Assembly: GCF_002750975.1 (NCBI RefSeq)
Contig: NZ_PEJS01000002.1
Span: 62,001-126,000, forward strand
Reading direction: 5' to 3'
From: Stenotrophomonas indicatrix
Lineage (GTDB): Bacteria > Pseudomonadota > Gammaproteobacteria > Xanthomonadales > Xanthomonadaceae
DNA length: 64,000 nucleotides
The position numbers and the translations under genes were made by a program. Of the stretch, positions 29,082-37,564 are shown piece after piece (the first letter of the stretch is position 1; each line of letters starts with the position of its first letter). Under the pieces are notes generated by a model. The model saw only the letters and a list, made by a program, of their open reading frames with translations. It was not told where the DNA came from and searched no databases.

Positions 29082-30611
29082 TCAGAAGAAGCCGAGCTTC
29101 TTCGGTGCGTAGCTGACCAGCAGGTTCTTGGTCTGCTGGTAATGGTCGAGCATCATCCGGTGGTTCTCGCGGCCGATGCCTGACTGCTTGTAGCCGCCGA
29201 ACGCGGCGTGCGCCGGGTAGGCGTGATAGCAGTTGGTCCATACCCGCCCGGCCTGGATCGCGCGGCCCACCCGGTACAGTCGCGCGGCATCGCGGCTCCA
29301 GACGCCGGCACCCAGCCCGTACAGCGTGTCGTTGGCGATCTGCAGTGCTTCTTCTTCGGTCCTGAACGTGGTCACCGACACCACCGGCCCGAAGATCTCC
29401 TCCTGGAACACGCGCATGCCGTTGTGGCCCTTGAACACGGTCGGCTGCACATAGAAGCCGCCGGCCAGGTCGCCACCGAGCGCGGCTCTGTCACCGCCAA
29501 TCAGCACCTCGGCGCCTTCCTCGCGGCCGATGGCGATGTAGGACAGGATCTTCTCCAGTTGTTCGCCCGATGCCTGCGCACCCACCATGGTGTTCGGGTC
29601 CAGCGGATTGCCCTGGCGGATCGCCGCCACGCGTTCGAGCACACGCTCCATGAAGCGTTCGTAGATCGATTCCTGCACCAGTGCGCGCGACGGGCAGGTG
29701 CAGACCTCGCCCTGGTTGAAGGCGAACATGACGAAACCTTCCACCGCCTTGTCGAGGAAATCATCGTCCTCGGCCATTACGTCGGCGAAGAACAGGTTCG
29801 GCGATTTGCCGCCCAGCTCAAGCGTCACCGGAATCAGGTTCTGGCTGGCGTACTGCATGATCAGGCGGCCGGTGGAGGTCTCGCCGGTGAAAGCGATCTT
29901 GGCGATGCGCGGGCTGCTGGCCAGCGGCTTGCCCGCCTCCAGGCCGAAGCCGTTGACCACGTTGAGCACGCCCGGCGGCAGCAGGTCGCCGATCACTTCC
30001 ATCAGCACCAGGATCGACGCCGGGGTCTGCTCGGCAGGCTTGAGCACCACGCAGTTGCCGGCGGCCAGCGCCGGCGCCAGCTTCCAGGCCGCCATCAGCA
30101 GCGGGAAGTTCCACGGGATGATCTGCCCGACCACGCCCAGCGGTTCGTGGAAATGGTAGGCCACGGTGTCGTCGTCGATCTGCGACAGGCTGCCCTCCTG
30201 CGCACGCAGGCAACCGGCGAAGTAGCGGAAGTGGTCGGCCATCAACGGCACGTCGGCGTTGAGTGTCTCGCGGATCGGCTTGCCGTTGTCCCAGGTCTCG
30301 GCGTGGGCCAGCAGTTCCAGGTTCTGTTCGATGCGATCGGCGATGCGGTTGAGCAGCAGCGCACGGTGGGCGGCCGATGTGCGGCCCCAGGCGTCCTTTG
30401 CGGCGTGCGCGGCATCGAGTGCGGCGTCGATGTCCTCGGCGTTGGAGCGGGCAACTTCAGTGAACACCTGGCCATTCACCGGCGAGATGTTGTCGAAGTA
30501 CTGGCCGCTGCGCGGGGCGATCCATTCGCCACCGATGTAGTTGCCATAGCGCGGCTTGAACAGGGAGCGCGGATCGGTGGCATGCGGGCGGGTGGACGGT
30601 ACGGCGTTCAT
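29082..30611 (-). CDS. NAD-dependent aldehyde dehydrogenase (AldB/ExaC type)
   Basis: A 509-residue aldehyde dehydrogenase that oxidises acetaldehyde or related aldehydes to acids. Family motifs are the general-base Glu in LELGGKSPN, the catalytic Cys in [12 protein letters not shown], and the [21 protein letters not shown] cofactor segment. The start at 30611 ([11 protein letters not shown]) has AGGAG 6-7 nt upstream; an ATG seven codons earlier is less well placed. It heads an operon with the alcohol dehydrogenase. A sigma-54 promoter lies 36-51 bp upstream, and the divergent gene encodes an AcoR-like activator, which explains expected induction by acetoin, an alcohol or an aldehyde. Confidence 0.93.
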   Translation of the reverse strand: MNAVPSTRPHATDPRSLFKPRYGNYIGGEWIAPRSGQYFDNISPVNGQVFTEVARSNAEDIDAALDAAHAAKDAWGRTSAAHRALLLNRIADRIEQNLELLAHAETWDNGKPIRETLNADVPLMADHFRYFAGCLRAQEGSLSQIDDDTVAYHFHEPLGVVGQIIPWNFPLLMAAWKLAPALAAGNCVVLKPAEQTPASILVLMEVIGDLLPPGVLNVVNGFGLEAGKPLASSPRIAKIAFTGETSTGRLIMQYASQNLIPVTLELGGKSPNLFFADVMAEDDDFLDKAVEGFVMFAFNQGEVCTCPSRALVQESIYERFMERVLERVAAIRQGNPLDPNTMVGAQASGEQLEKILSYIAIGREEGAEVLIGGDRAALGGDLAGGFYVQPTVFKGHNGMRVFQEEIFGPVVSVTTFRTEEEALQIANDTLYGLGAGVWSRDAARLYRVGRAIQAGRVWTNCYHAYPAHAAFGGYKQSGIGRENHRMMLDHYQQTKNLLVSYAPKKLGFF

Positions 30612-30646
30612 GGCGGCTCCTGTGGTGGGCATGGTGCATCCACAGG

Positions 30647-30662
30647 CGCAAAGACGATGCCA
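30647..30662 (-). promoter_or_regulatory. Sigma-54 (-24/-12) promoter of the aldehyde dehydrogenase operon
   Basis: On the minus strand the sequence TGGCAT-CGTCT-TTGCG matches TGGCAC-N5-TTGC at all invariant positions (GG at -24, GC at -12) with exact spacing. The predicted start lies about 25 nt before the aldehyde dehydrogenase ATG at 30611. Confidence 0.85.
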
Positions 30663-30803
30663 ACTGTGGCCTGCTGCGCTGCATCACGCCTTCATCGCCC
30701 GGCCGTCGGTCATCCTGTCGCGCGCCCTGCGGCAGCGCAGCAGGCGCGGTCGTTGCAGGCCGACGCGGGGTGTGCTGTTAATCGGGACAGGTCCCGCAAC
30801 AAC

Positions 30804-30820
30804 TGTCGCAATGTGCGACA
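30804..30820. promoter_or_regulatory. Palindromic enhancer site for the AcoR-like regulator
   Basis: TGTCGCA-ATG-TGCGACA is a perfect 7-bp inverted repeat about 150 bp upstream of the sigma-54 promoter, a typical enhancer distance, and 2 bp before the Shine-Dalgarno sequence of the regulator gene. The second palindrome GGGAC-AG-GTCCC is at 30784-30795. It may activate the divergent operon and repress the regulator's own gene. Confidence 0.75.
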
Positions 30821-30833
30821 CAGGAGGCTGTCG

Positions 30834-32684
30834 GTGTCCCCGCTTGCTCCCGATCCCCGCCTGGGAAGTGCCCGGCGCAGTTTCTTCGAGCGCGGCGCTG
30901 CGCCCGTCGGCGCGGTGCCCGAGGCGATCCTGCATTCCTGGCAACGCTGCCAACGGCACGGCCTGCTGGTGGATGCGCAGCCGGCCGCCGAACCACTGAC
31001 CGACAACCGCCTGCGCGAACTGCGCCAGCGCCGCGAGCGCCTGTGGCGACAAGCGCGCCCGGAGCTGGATGGACTGGCGGCGGAAATGACCCACAGCGGC
31101 AGCATCGTGCTGCTGACCGATGAAGACGGCTGGATCCTCGACGCCGAAGGCAGTGCCGGTTTCCTCGACAAGGCGGGTCGTGTCGCGCTGATGCCGGGCA
31201 TGCGCTGGGACGAGGGCACGGTCGGCACCAACGCGATCGGCACCGCGCTGGTGGACGGGCGCGCGCTGCAGGTGCGTGGCGGCGAGCACTACTTCGCCCC
31301 GCACGGCATCCTCACCTGTTCGGCCGTGCCGATCCTGGATCCCTACGGGCAATGCCTGGGTGTGCTCGATGTGTCCGGCGACGCGCGGCTGCCACACGTG
31401 CACGCGCTGGCGCTGGTGCGGCAGGCGGTAGCGCAGATCGAGCACCGCGGTTTCGCCGACGGCCTGGCCGACTGCGAGCTGCTGCGCCTGCATCATCAAC
31501 CCGCGCTGCTGGGCAGTGCGCGCGAAGGCGTGCTCGGCTTCCGCGGCGGTCGCCTGGTCGCGGCCAATCGTGCCGGCCTTGCCTTGTTCGGGCTGGATCG
31601 CCAGGACATCGGCCGCACGCCGTACGAAGCGCTGTTCGAACAACCGCTGTCGCGGCTGGCAGATGACGGCGTGCTGCTTGATCGCCAGGGCCGTCGTCTG
31701 TACGGCGTGCGCGAGGCCCGTGCGTCGCGACGCAGTGTGGCTACGCCTGGACCGACCGCGCCGTTGCAGGCCCGTGCGCAGGGCCCACTGTTCGATACCG
31801 GGCAGCAACAACAACTGGCCACCGCAGGACGCGTGCTGCAGGCCGGGTTGCCGGTGCTGCTGCAGGGCGAGACCGGCACCGGCAAGGAAGTCTTCGCGCG
31901 GGAACTGCACGCACGCAGCACGCGTGCGGGAAAGCCCTTCGTCGCGGTGAACTGCGCGGCGCTGCCGGAAGGACTAATCGAAGCAGAGCTGTTCGGCTAC
32001 GAGGAGGGTGCCTTTACCGGTGCGCGCCGGCAGGGCAGCCCGGGCCTGCTGCGGCAGGCCGAGGGCGGTACGTTGTTCCTCGATGAGATCGGCGACATGC
32101 CGCTGGCGCTGCAACCGCGCCTGCTGCGCGTGCTGCAGGAACGCGAGCTGTCACCGCTGGGCGGCGGCAAGCCGGTGAAACTGGATTTCGCACTGGTCTG
32201 CGCCAGCCACTGCGAACTGCCGCAGGCGGTGGATGCCGGTCGCTTCCGTGCGGATCTGTATTACCGCATCGCCGACCACGTGGTGACCCTGGCGCCGTTG
32301 CGGCAGCACCCCGATCGCGCTGCCGTGGTGGATGCCCTGTGGCAGCAGCTGGGACAGGGCCATGCGTTGTCGGCGCAGGCCCGCGCGGCGCTGGCCGCCC
32401 ATGCCTGGCCCGGCAACCTGCGCCAGCTGAGTGCCTGCCTGCGCACGCTGGCCGCGCTGGCTGAGCCGGGGCAACCGGTGGGCCCGCAGCTGCTGCCCGC
32501 GGACGTACGTGCTGGCACGTCCACCGCGCCCGCAGTGCCTGCCAGCGGGGCATTGGAGGAAATCGCCGAGGCGGCCATGCGCCAGGCGCTGGCCGAGTGC
32601 CAGGGCAACGTCAGCGCGGCCGCCAAGCGGCTGGGGATCAACCGCAGCACCCTGTACCGCCGGCTGGGTACGCCACGCGGCTGA
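30834..32684 (+). CDS. Sigma-54-dependent activator, AcoR-like
   Basis: A 616-residue enhancer-binding protein with an N-terminal sensory region including a GAF-type domain (about residues 60-200), a central AAA+ domain with Walker A GETGTGKE (from G345), the sigma-54 contact loop GAFTGA (392-397) and Walker [12 protein letters not shown], and a C-terminal Fis-type helix-turn-helix ([20 protein letters not shown]). A GTG start at 30834 is chosen because AGGAGG lies 6 nt upstream. It is divergent from the aldehyde dehydrogenase operon, which carries a -24/-12 promoter. The inducer is unknown; AcoR relatives sense acetoin or similar small carbonyl compounds. Confidence 0.92.
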   Translation: MSPLAPDPRLGSARRSFFERGAAPVGAVPEAILHSWQRCQRHGLLVDAQPAAEPLTDNRLRELRQRRERLWRQARPELDGLAAEMTHSGSIVLLTDEDGWILDAEGSAGFLDKAGRVALMPGMRWDEGTVGTNAIGTALVDGRALQVRGGEHYFAPHGILTCSAVPILDPYGQCLGVLDVSGDARLPHVHALALVRQAVAQIEHRGFADGLADCELLRLHHQPALLGSAREGVLGFRGGRLVAANRAGLALFGLDRQDIGRTPYEALFEQPLSRLADDGVLLDRQGRRLYGVREARASRRSVATPGPTAPLQARAQGPLFDTGQQQQLATAGRVLQAGLPVLLQGETGTGKEVFARELHARSTRAGKPFVAVNCAALPEGLIEAELFGYEEGAFTGARRQGSPGLLRQAEGGTLFLDEIGDMPLALQPRLLRVLQERELSPLGGGKPVKLDFALVCASHCELPQAVDAGRFRADLYYRIADHVVTLAPLRQHPDRAAVVDALWQQLGQGHALSAQARAALAAHAWPGNLRQLSACLRTLAALAEPGQPVGPQLLPADVRAGTSTAPAVPASGALEEIAEAAMRQALAECQGNVSAAAKRLGINRSTLYRRLGTPRG

Positions 32685-32735
32685 ACGGATGCGCTGGCGC
32701 CGGGTCTGTGCCCGGCCCCAGCAGGGGCCGAGGGA

Positions 32736-33374
32736 TCAGCCCGCCAGCACCGCGGCCTCGCGTGCCAGGCGCTCGACGCTGTCCCAGTCGCGGGTCTGCA
32801 TCAGCGCGGCGGTGGTCAGCCACGAACCGCCCACGCACAGCACGTTGGGCAGATGCAGGAACTGGCTGGCGGTCTGCGCACTGATGCCGCCGGTCGGGCA
32901 GAAGCGCACATCGCCGAACGGGCCGTGCCACGCCGACAGCATCGCCGCACCACCGGCCTGCACCGCCGGGAAGAACTTGAAGGTGTCCAGGCCGTGTTCC
33001 AGGCCGACGATCAGCTCCGAACCGGTGGCCACGCCAGGCAGGTAGGGCAGATCGGCATCGCGCGCGGCGGCATACAGCCGTGGGGTCGCCCCGGGCGACA
33101 CCGCAAAGCGGCCGCCGGCCTGTTTCACCGCCTGCATCTGCGCGGCATCGAGCACGGTGCCGGCACCAATCACCGCATCCGGCACGGCCTCGACCATCGC
33201 CTTGATGGCTTCCAGCGCGCGCGGTGTGCGCAGGGTCACCTCGATCACCGGCAGGCCGCCACGGAACAGCGCCTGCGCGACCTGTACCGCATCGTCGATG
33301 TCATCGGGGGTGAACACCGGAATCACCGGTGCCAGTTTCAGTACCGCACGAACGCGTGGATCAGCGCCGGACAT
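32736..33374 (-). CDS. eda: KDPG/KHG aldolase
   Basis: Eda splits 2-keto-3-deoxy-6-phosphogluconate to pyruvate and glyceraldehyde 3-phosphate. The 212-residue class I aldolase starts MSGADPRVRAVLKLAPVIPV at 33374. The Schiff-base lysine is in DTFKFFPAVQAGG and GLPVIEVTLRT carries the catalytic Glu. It overlaps the 3' end of kdgK by 14 bp, so it is translationally coupled to it. Together KdgK and Eda complete the last two steps of uronate breakdown begun by KduI and KduD at 51.5-53.2 kb. Confidence 0.96.
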   Translation of the reverse strand: MSGADPRVRAVLKLAPVIPVFTPDDIDDAVQVAQALFRGGLPVIEVTLRTPRALEAIKAMVEAVPDAVIGAGTVLDAAQMQAVKQAGGRFAVSPGATPRLYAAARDADLPYLPGVATGSELIVGLEHGLDTFKFFPAVQAGGAAMLSAWHGPFGDVRFCPTGGISAQTASQFLHLPNVLCVGGSWLTTAALMQTRDWDSVERLAREAAVLAG

Positions 33375-34380
33375 CGAATCGCTCCTCGCCCACCAGGGCC
33401 AACACATCAGCTTCGCTGACGGGATTGAAATCGCCGGGAATGGAATGCTTCAGGCCCCCGGCGGCCAGGCCGAAGCGCACGGTGGCGTCGGCATCGAAGG
33501 CCGACAGGATGCCATGCAGGATGCCTGCCGCGAAGGCATCACCGCCGCCGATGCGGTCGACGATGCCCTGCAGCTGGCGTACCGGGGCCTGTGCGCGGGT
33601 GCCATCGCGGCCCAGCAGCAGCGCGCCCAGCGCATGGTGGTCCACGCTCAGCGTCTGGCGCTGGGTGCAGGCCATCCACTGCAGCTGCGGGAACGCTTCG
33701 AACGCGGCCGCGGCCGCCGCTTCCACGCGCGCGACCACGTCGGCCTGTTCGAAACGCTGGCCGAGGATGACCTCGATATCGCGGTAGTCGGCGAAGACGA
33801 TGTCGGCCTGCGCGAACAGTTCGTGCAGGATCGACCGCGCATCGCCACCCCAGCGCTGCCACAGCTTCGGCCGGAAGTTGCCATCGAAGGACACGCGCAC
33901 GCCCAGTGCACGCGCAGCGCGCGCTGCGGCCAGGGTGGCCTGCGCCACGTCCGCGCCCAGCGCCGGGCTGACCCCGGACAGGTGCAGCCACTGCGCGCCC
34001 TGCAGCAATGCGGGCCAGTCGTAGTCGGCGGCGGTGCTGTTGGCGAATGCCGAATCGGCACGGTCGTAGACCACTTCGCTGGCCCGTTGCACCGCGCCGG
34101 TGGTCAGGAAGTACAGACCCATGCGGCCTTCGGCATCTTCGCGCACGCCGCGCGTATCGACCCCATGCCGGCGCAGTTCGGCCAGCGCATGCGCGCCGAG
34201 CGCGTTGCCGGCAACGGTGCTGACCATGGCCACGTCATGTCCAAAGCGGGACAGCGAGACAGCCACGTTCGCCTCGGCGCCGCCGACATGCACCTGCAGC
34301 TGCGGCGACTGCAGCAGCAGTTCGCGACCGGGCGCACCCAGGCGCAGCAGCAGTTCCCCGAAACACACGATACGACCCAT
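33361..34380 (-). CDS. kdgK: 2-dehydro-3-deoxygluconokinase (PfkB family)
   Basis: KdgK phosphorylates 2-keto-3-deoxygluconate to KDPG. The 339-residue ribokinase-family protein starts MGRIVCFGELLLRLGAPG at 34380, with GAGC in its leader. It has the PfkB signatures with the catalytic Asp in IGGGDAFAAGILHG and the N-terminal GGAEANVAVSLSRFG. It is first in the kdgK-eda operon and divergent from the TonB receptor gene. Two copies of the ATGACACCG motif lie in the shared 285-bp spacer. Confidence 0.94.
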   Translation of the reverse strand: MGRIVCFGELLLRLGAPGRELLLQSPQLQVHVGGAEANVAVSLSRFGHDVAMVSTVAGNALGAHALAELRRHGVDTRGVREDAEGRMGLYFLTTGAVQRASEVVYDRADSAFANSTAADYDWPALLQGAQWLHLSGVSPALGADVAQATLAAARAARALGVRVSFDGNFRPKLWQRWGGDARSILHELFAQADIVFADYRDIEVILGQRFEQADVVARVEAAAAAAFEAFPQLQWMACTQRQTLSVDHHALGALLLGRDGTRAQAPVRQLQGIVDRIGGGDAFAAGILHGILSAFDADATVRFGLAAGGLKHSIPGDFNPVSEADVLALVGEERFDVRR

Positions 34381-34462
34381 TTCTGCTCCTTCACGCGTGC
34401 CGCCCGCATGTGACACTGGGCGGCGTGGTAGTGGACCACGCGTGGGGCGTGGAATTGGCTAG

Positions 34463-34471
34463 CGGTGTCAT
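34463..34471 (-). promoter_or_regulatory. ATGACACCG operator candidate (kdgK/receptor spacer, site 1)
   Basis: Minus strand reads ATGACACCGCT; plus strand AGCGGTGTCAT at 34461-34471. It lies 83 bp upstream of kdgK. The same 11-mer recurs at 34608-34618. Confidence 0.6.
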
Positions 34472-34609
34472 TTCAATCCCGCCCATCCTTGCCCTTAGCC
34501 TACCAAACTGTTGGAAGCATTGTCCTGCAAGCGTCTTGGAGACATTTCAGATCTGTTGCGGTGCAAGATGCCGGATCGGGAACGTGCTGTTAACGTCCGG
34601 CCTGACCAG

Positions 34610-34618
34610 CGGTGTCAT
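34610..34618 (-). promoter_or_regulatory. ATGACACCG operator candidate (kdgK/receptor spacer, site 2)
   Basis: AGCGGTGTCAT at 34608-34618 is an exact second copy of the motif, 48 bp before the TonB receptor ATG. It is preceded by TGACC, giving a partial inverted match TGACC-AGCGGT-GTCA. Confidence 0.6.
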
Positions 34619-34665
34619 CCCGCTGAAACAGCCGCGATACCAGACCTTTGGGAGAGGGGAAAGGC

Positions 34666-37428
34666 ATGCATTCTCGGAACCATGAAAAAAAGACACCGGT
34701 TACCTTGCTCGCGTTGGGCGTCGCACTGGCCCTGGCAGGCAACGCCGGCGCGCAGCAGCAGAGCGCCAACCCGAACGCCACCGACCTGGATACGGTCACC
34801 GTCACCGGCTACCGCGCCAGCGTGGAGAAGGCGCTGGACATCAAGCGCGGCGAAGCCGGCGTGGTCGATGCCATCGTTGCCGAGGACATCGGCAAGTTCC
34901 CGGACCTGAACCTGGCCGAGTCGCTGCAGCGCATCCCGGGCGTGGTCATCACCCGCGAGGCCGGCGAAGGCCGCAACATCTCGGTGCGTGGCCTCGGCCC
35001 GGAATTCACCCGCGTGCGCATCAATGGCATGGAAGCGCTGACCACGGTCGGCGCCGGTGACCAGAGCGGCGGCACCAACCGCGGCCGTGGCTTCGACTTC
35101 AACGTCTTCGCCTCGGACCTGTTCTCGCAGCTGCTGGTGCGCAAGACCGCCTCGGCCGACGTCGAGGAAGGCTCGCTGGGCGCCACCGTCGATCTGCGCA
35201 CCGCACGCCCGTTCGACTACGACGGGTTCACCTTCGCCGCCAGTGGCCAGGCCAGCTACAACGCGATGGCCGAAAAGGCCGATCCGCGCATTGCGGCGCT
35301 GGTCTCCAACACCTTCGCCGATGGCACCTTCGGCGCGCTGCTGTCGGTGGCCTATTCCGAGCGCCAGGCGCTGGAGGAAGGCTCCAACACCGGTCGCTGG
35401 GCCAACGGCCCGAGCAACGGCAACTTCGCCGCGTCCTCGCCGTTCGCCGCCGCGCGTGGCGCCGATGTGTTCCATCCGCGCTTCCCGCGCTACGTGCAGA
35501 TGGAGCATGAGCAGAAGCGTCTGGGCGTGACCGGTTCGTTGCAGTGGAAGCCGAACGACGCCACCGAGATCTCGCTGGATGCGCTGTACTCGAAGATCGA
35601 CGCAACGCGAGACGAGCACTACATCGAGGCGATTTCCTTCAGCCGTGGCGCCAATGCGAGCGCACGCCTGTCGGGCAAGCCGACCACCATCGTCAAGAAC
35701 GGCGAGATCCGCGACAACGCACTGCTCTACGGCGAATTCGACAACGTCGACATCCGCACCGAGAACCGCCACGACGAGTGGAGCACCGAGTTCAAGCAGA
35801 TCGCGCTGAACGGCCAGCACCGCTTCGGTGATGACTTCACCCTGTCCGGCAAGATCGGCATCTCGCGCTCCAAGCACGAGAACCCGGTGCAGACCACCGT
35901 CATCATGGACAAGTACGATGTCGACGGTTACAGCTACGACTACCGTGGCAACAGCCGTGCGCCGATCCTCAACTACGGCATCGACCCGACCAATCCCAAC
36001 GGCTGGGAACTGGCCGAGATCCGCCTGCGTCCGCAGTACGTGGACAACGACTTCGACACCGGCCAGATCGACTTCAACTGGAACATCAGCCCGGGCTTCC
36101 GCCTGAAGGGCGGCGTGCTGGCCAAGGACTACACGTTCAAGACCGTCGAACTGCGCCGCGCCAGCGAACTGGCCGTGCCCAACTTCGCCGGCGGCACAAA
36201 GATCGTGCCGGTGAACCTGACCGAGCAGGCCGGACTGAAGGGCATCAACGGCAGTCCGTCGAACTGGGTCGTGCCGGACCTGGATGCGATCGCCGAACAG
36301 CTCGACATCTACAGCAACAGCGGCACCTTCGCCGTCGCCCCGCGCGCCAACAATGTGCGCAGCGTCGAAGAGAAGGACCGTGGCGCCTACCTGATGGGCG
36401 AGTTCTCCACCGAACTGGGCTCGCTGCCGTTGTCGGGCAATTTCGGTGTGCGCTACGTGCGCACCAAGCAGTCGGCCACCGGGCAGTCGACGCTGGCCAA
36501 CGGCACCGTCGAAACCACGGTCAGCCGTACCTACGATGACACCCTGCCCTCGTTCAACCTGGTGGCGGAAGTCACCCCGGACTTCCTGATCCGGCTGGGT
36601 GCGGCCAAGGTGATGAGCCGTCCGGGGCTGGGCAGCCTGACCCCGGGCGCGACGGTGGCCGTGGCCGGTGGTGCACGCACCATCTCCAGCGGCAACCCGA
36701 TGCTGGATCCGATCCGCGCAACCAATGTCGACCTTGGTTTCGAGTGGTACTTCGCCGAGGGCGCAATGGCCGGCATCGGCCTGTTCTACAAGGACATCGA
36801 GAGCTTCGTACAGACCACCCGCGAAGTGCGTCCGTACAGTGACAGCGGCCTGCCGGCTTCGCTGCTGGTCGGCACCGGCGCCTCGGCCACCGATGACTTC
36901 ACCTACAGCAAGCCGGTCAACACCCCGGGCGGCGAACTGCACGGCGTGGAGGCCAACTACACCCAGCCCTTCACCTTCCTGCCGGGCAAGTGGGCCAACC
37001 TGGGCATGCAGTTGAACTACACCTGGGTGGAATCGAAGATCCAGTACATCAACGCGGCCGGGCAGCCGGTGATGAAGACCGACCTGACCGGCCTGTCGAA
37101 GTCGTCGTGGAACGCCACGCTGTTCTATGAAGGCGAGAAGTTCGCCGGGCGCATCTCGGCCACCAACCGCGATGACTACCTGACCCAGGCACCGGGCCAG
37201 GAAACCGGCTTCAACCTCGATGGCTACCACGGAATGACCGGTACCACGGTGTTCGATGCATCCATCCGCTACAAGATCAGCGACCAGCTGGAACTGAGCC
37301 TGGAAGGCATCAACCTGACCAACGAAGCGTCCGACGAGTGGGTGTACTCGCCGCTGACCGGTCGCCTGCCGCTGCAGTACACCGAGACCGGCCGCCAGTA
37401 CCTGCTGGGGCTGCGCTACAAGTTCTGA
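34666..37428 (+). CDS. TonB-dependent receptor of the carbohydrate type
   Basis: A 920-residue outer-membrane transporter of the large Xanthomonas/Caulobacter TonB-dependent class, which often imports plant oligosaccharides. The start MHSRNHEKKTPVTLLALGV at 34666 is preferred over an upstream TTG at 34648 and has GGGGAAAGGC before it. The signal peptide ends at NAGA. The plug shows SLQRIPGVVITREAGEGRN and VRGLGPEFTRVRINGM, and the protein ends LLGLRYKF with a C-terminal Phe. It shares its regulatory region with kdgK and precedes the 1267-residue secreted protein by 136 bp, which points to import of the oligo-uronide fed to this locus. The ligand itself is inferred. Confidence 0.93.
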   Translation: MHSRNHEKKTPVTLLALGVALALAGNAGAQQQSANPNATDLDTVTVTGYRASVEKALDIKRGEAGVVDAIVAEDIGKFPDLNLAESLQRIPGVVITREAGEGRNISVRGLGPEFTRVRINGMEALTTVGAGDQSGGTNRGRGFDFNVFASDLFSQLLVRKTASADVEEGSLGATVDLRTARPFDYDGFTFAASGQASYNAMAEKADPRIAALVSNTFADGTFGALLSVAYSERQALEEGSNTGRWANGPSNGNFAASSPFAAARGADVFHPRFPRYVQMEHEQKRLGVTGSLQWKPNDATEISLDALYSKIDATRDEHYIEAISFSRGANASARLSGKPTTIVKNGEIRDNALLYGEFDNVDIRTENRHDEWSTEFKQIALNGQHRFGDDFTLSGKIGISRSKHENPVQTTVIMDKYDVDGYSYDYRGNSRAPILNYGIDPTNPNGWELAEIRLRPQYVDNDFDTGQIDFNWNISPGFRLKGGVLAKDYTFKTVELRRASELAVPNFAGGTKIVPVNLTEQAGLKGINGSPSNWVVPDLDAIAEQLDIYSNSGTFAVAPRANNVRSVEEKDRGAYLMGEFSTELGSLPLSGNFGVRYVRTKQSATGQSTLANGTVETTVSRTYDDTLPSFNLVAEVTPDFLIRLGAAKVMSRPGLGSLTPGATVAVAGGARTISSGNPMLDPIRATNVDLGFEWYFAEGAMAGIGLFYKDIESFVQTTREVRPYSDSGLPASLLVGTGASATDDFTYSKPVNTPGGELHGVEANYTQPFTFLPGKWANLGMQLNYTWVESKIQYINAAGQPVMKTDLTGLSKSSWNATLFYEGEKFAGRISATNRDDYLTQAPGQETGFNLDGYHGMTGTTVFDASIRYKISDQLELSLEGINLTNEASDEWVYSPLTGRLPLQYTETGRQYLLGLRYKF

Positions 37429-37436
37429 GCAACGCC

Positions 37437-37462
37437 GACGGCGTGCCACCCGGCACGCCGTC
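37437..37462 (+). terminator. GC hairpin after the receptor gene
   Basis: An 11-bp perfect stem GACGGCGTGCC / GGCACGCCGTC with a 4-nt loop begins 9 bp after the receptor stop. There is no T-tract, so it may only attenuate transcription into the following gene. Confidence 0.4.
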
Positions 37463-37564
37463 GTTCGCCACGATCGCTGCTGCGCCGCAAGGTGCCGTCG
37501 CGGCGTGGCCTTGCTACGGTCCGGCGGCCCTCGCCGGCCGTCGCCCGTTGAAAGGAAACGCCTG

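Noticed and set aside
29208..30833. An N-terminal extension of the sigma-54 activator to 29208
   Set aside because: The extension is antisense to the aldehyde dehydrogenase and crosses the sigma-54 promoter; a GTG with AGGAGG at 30834 is the better start.
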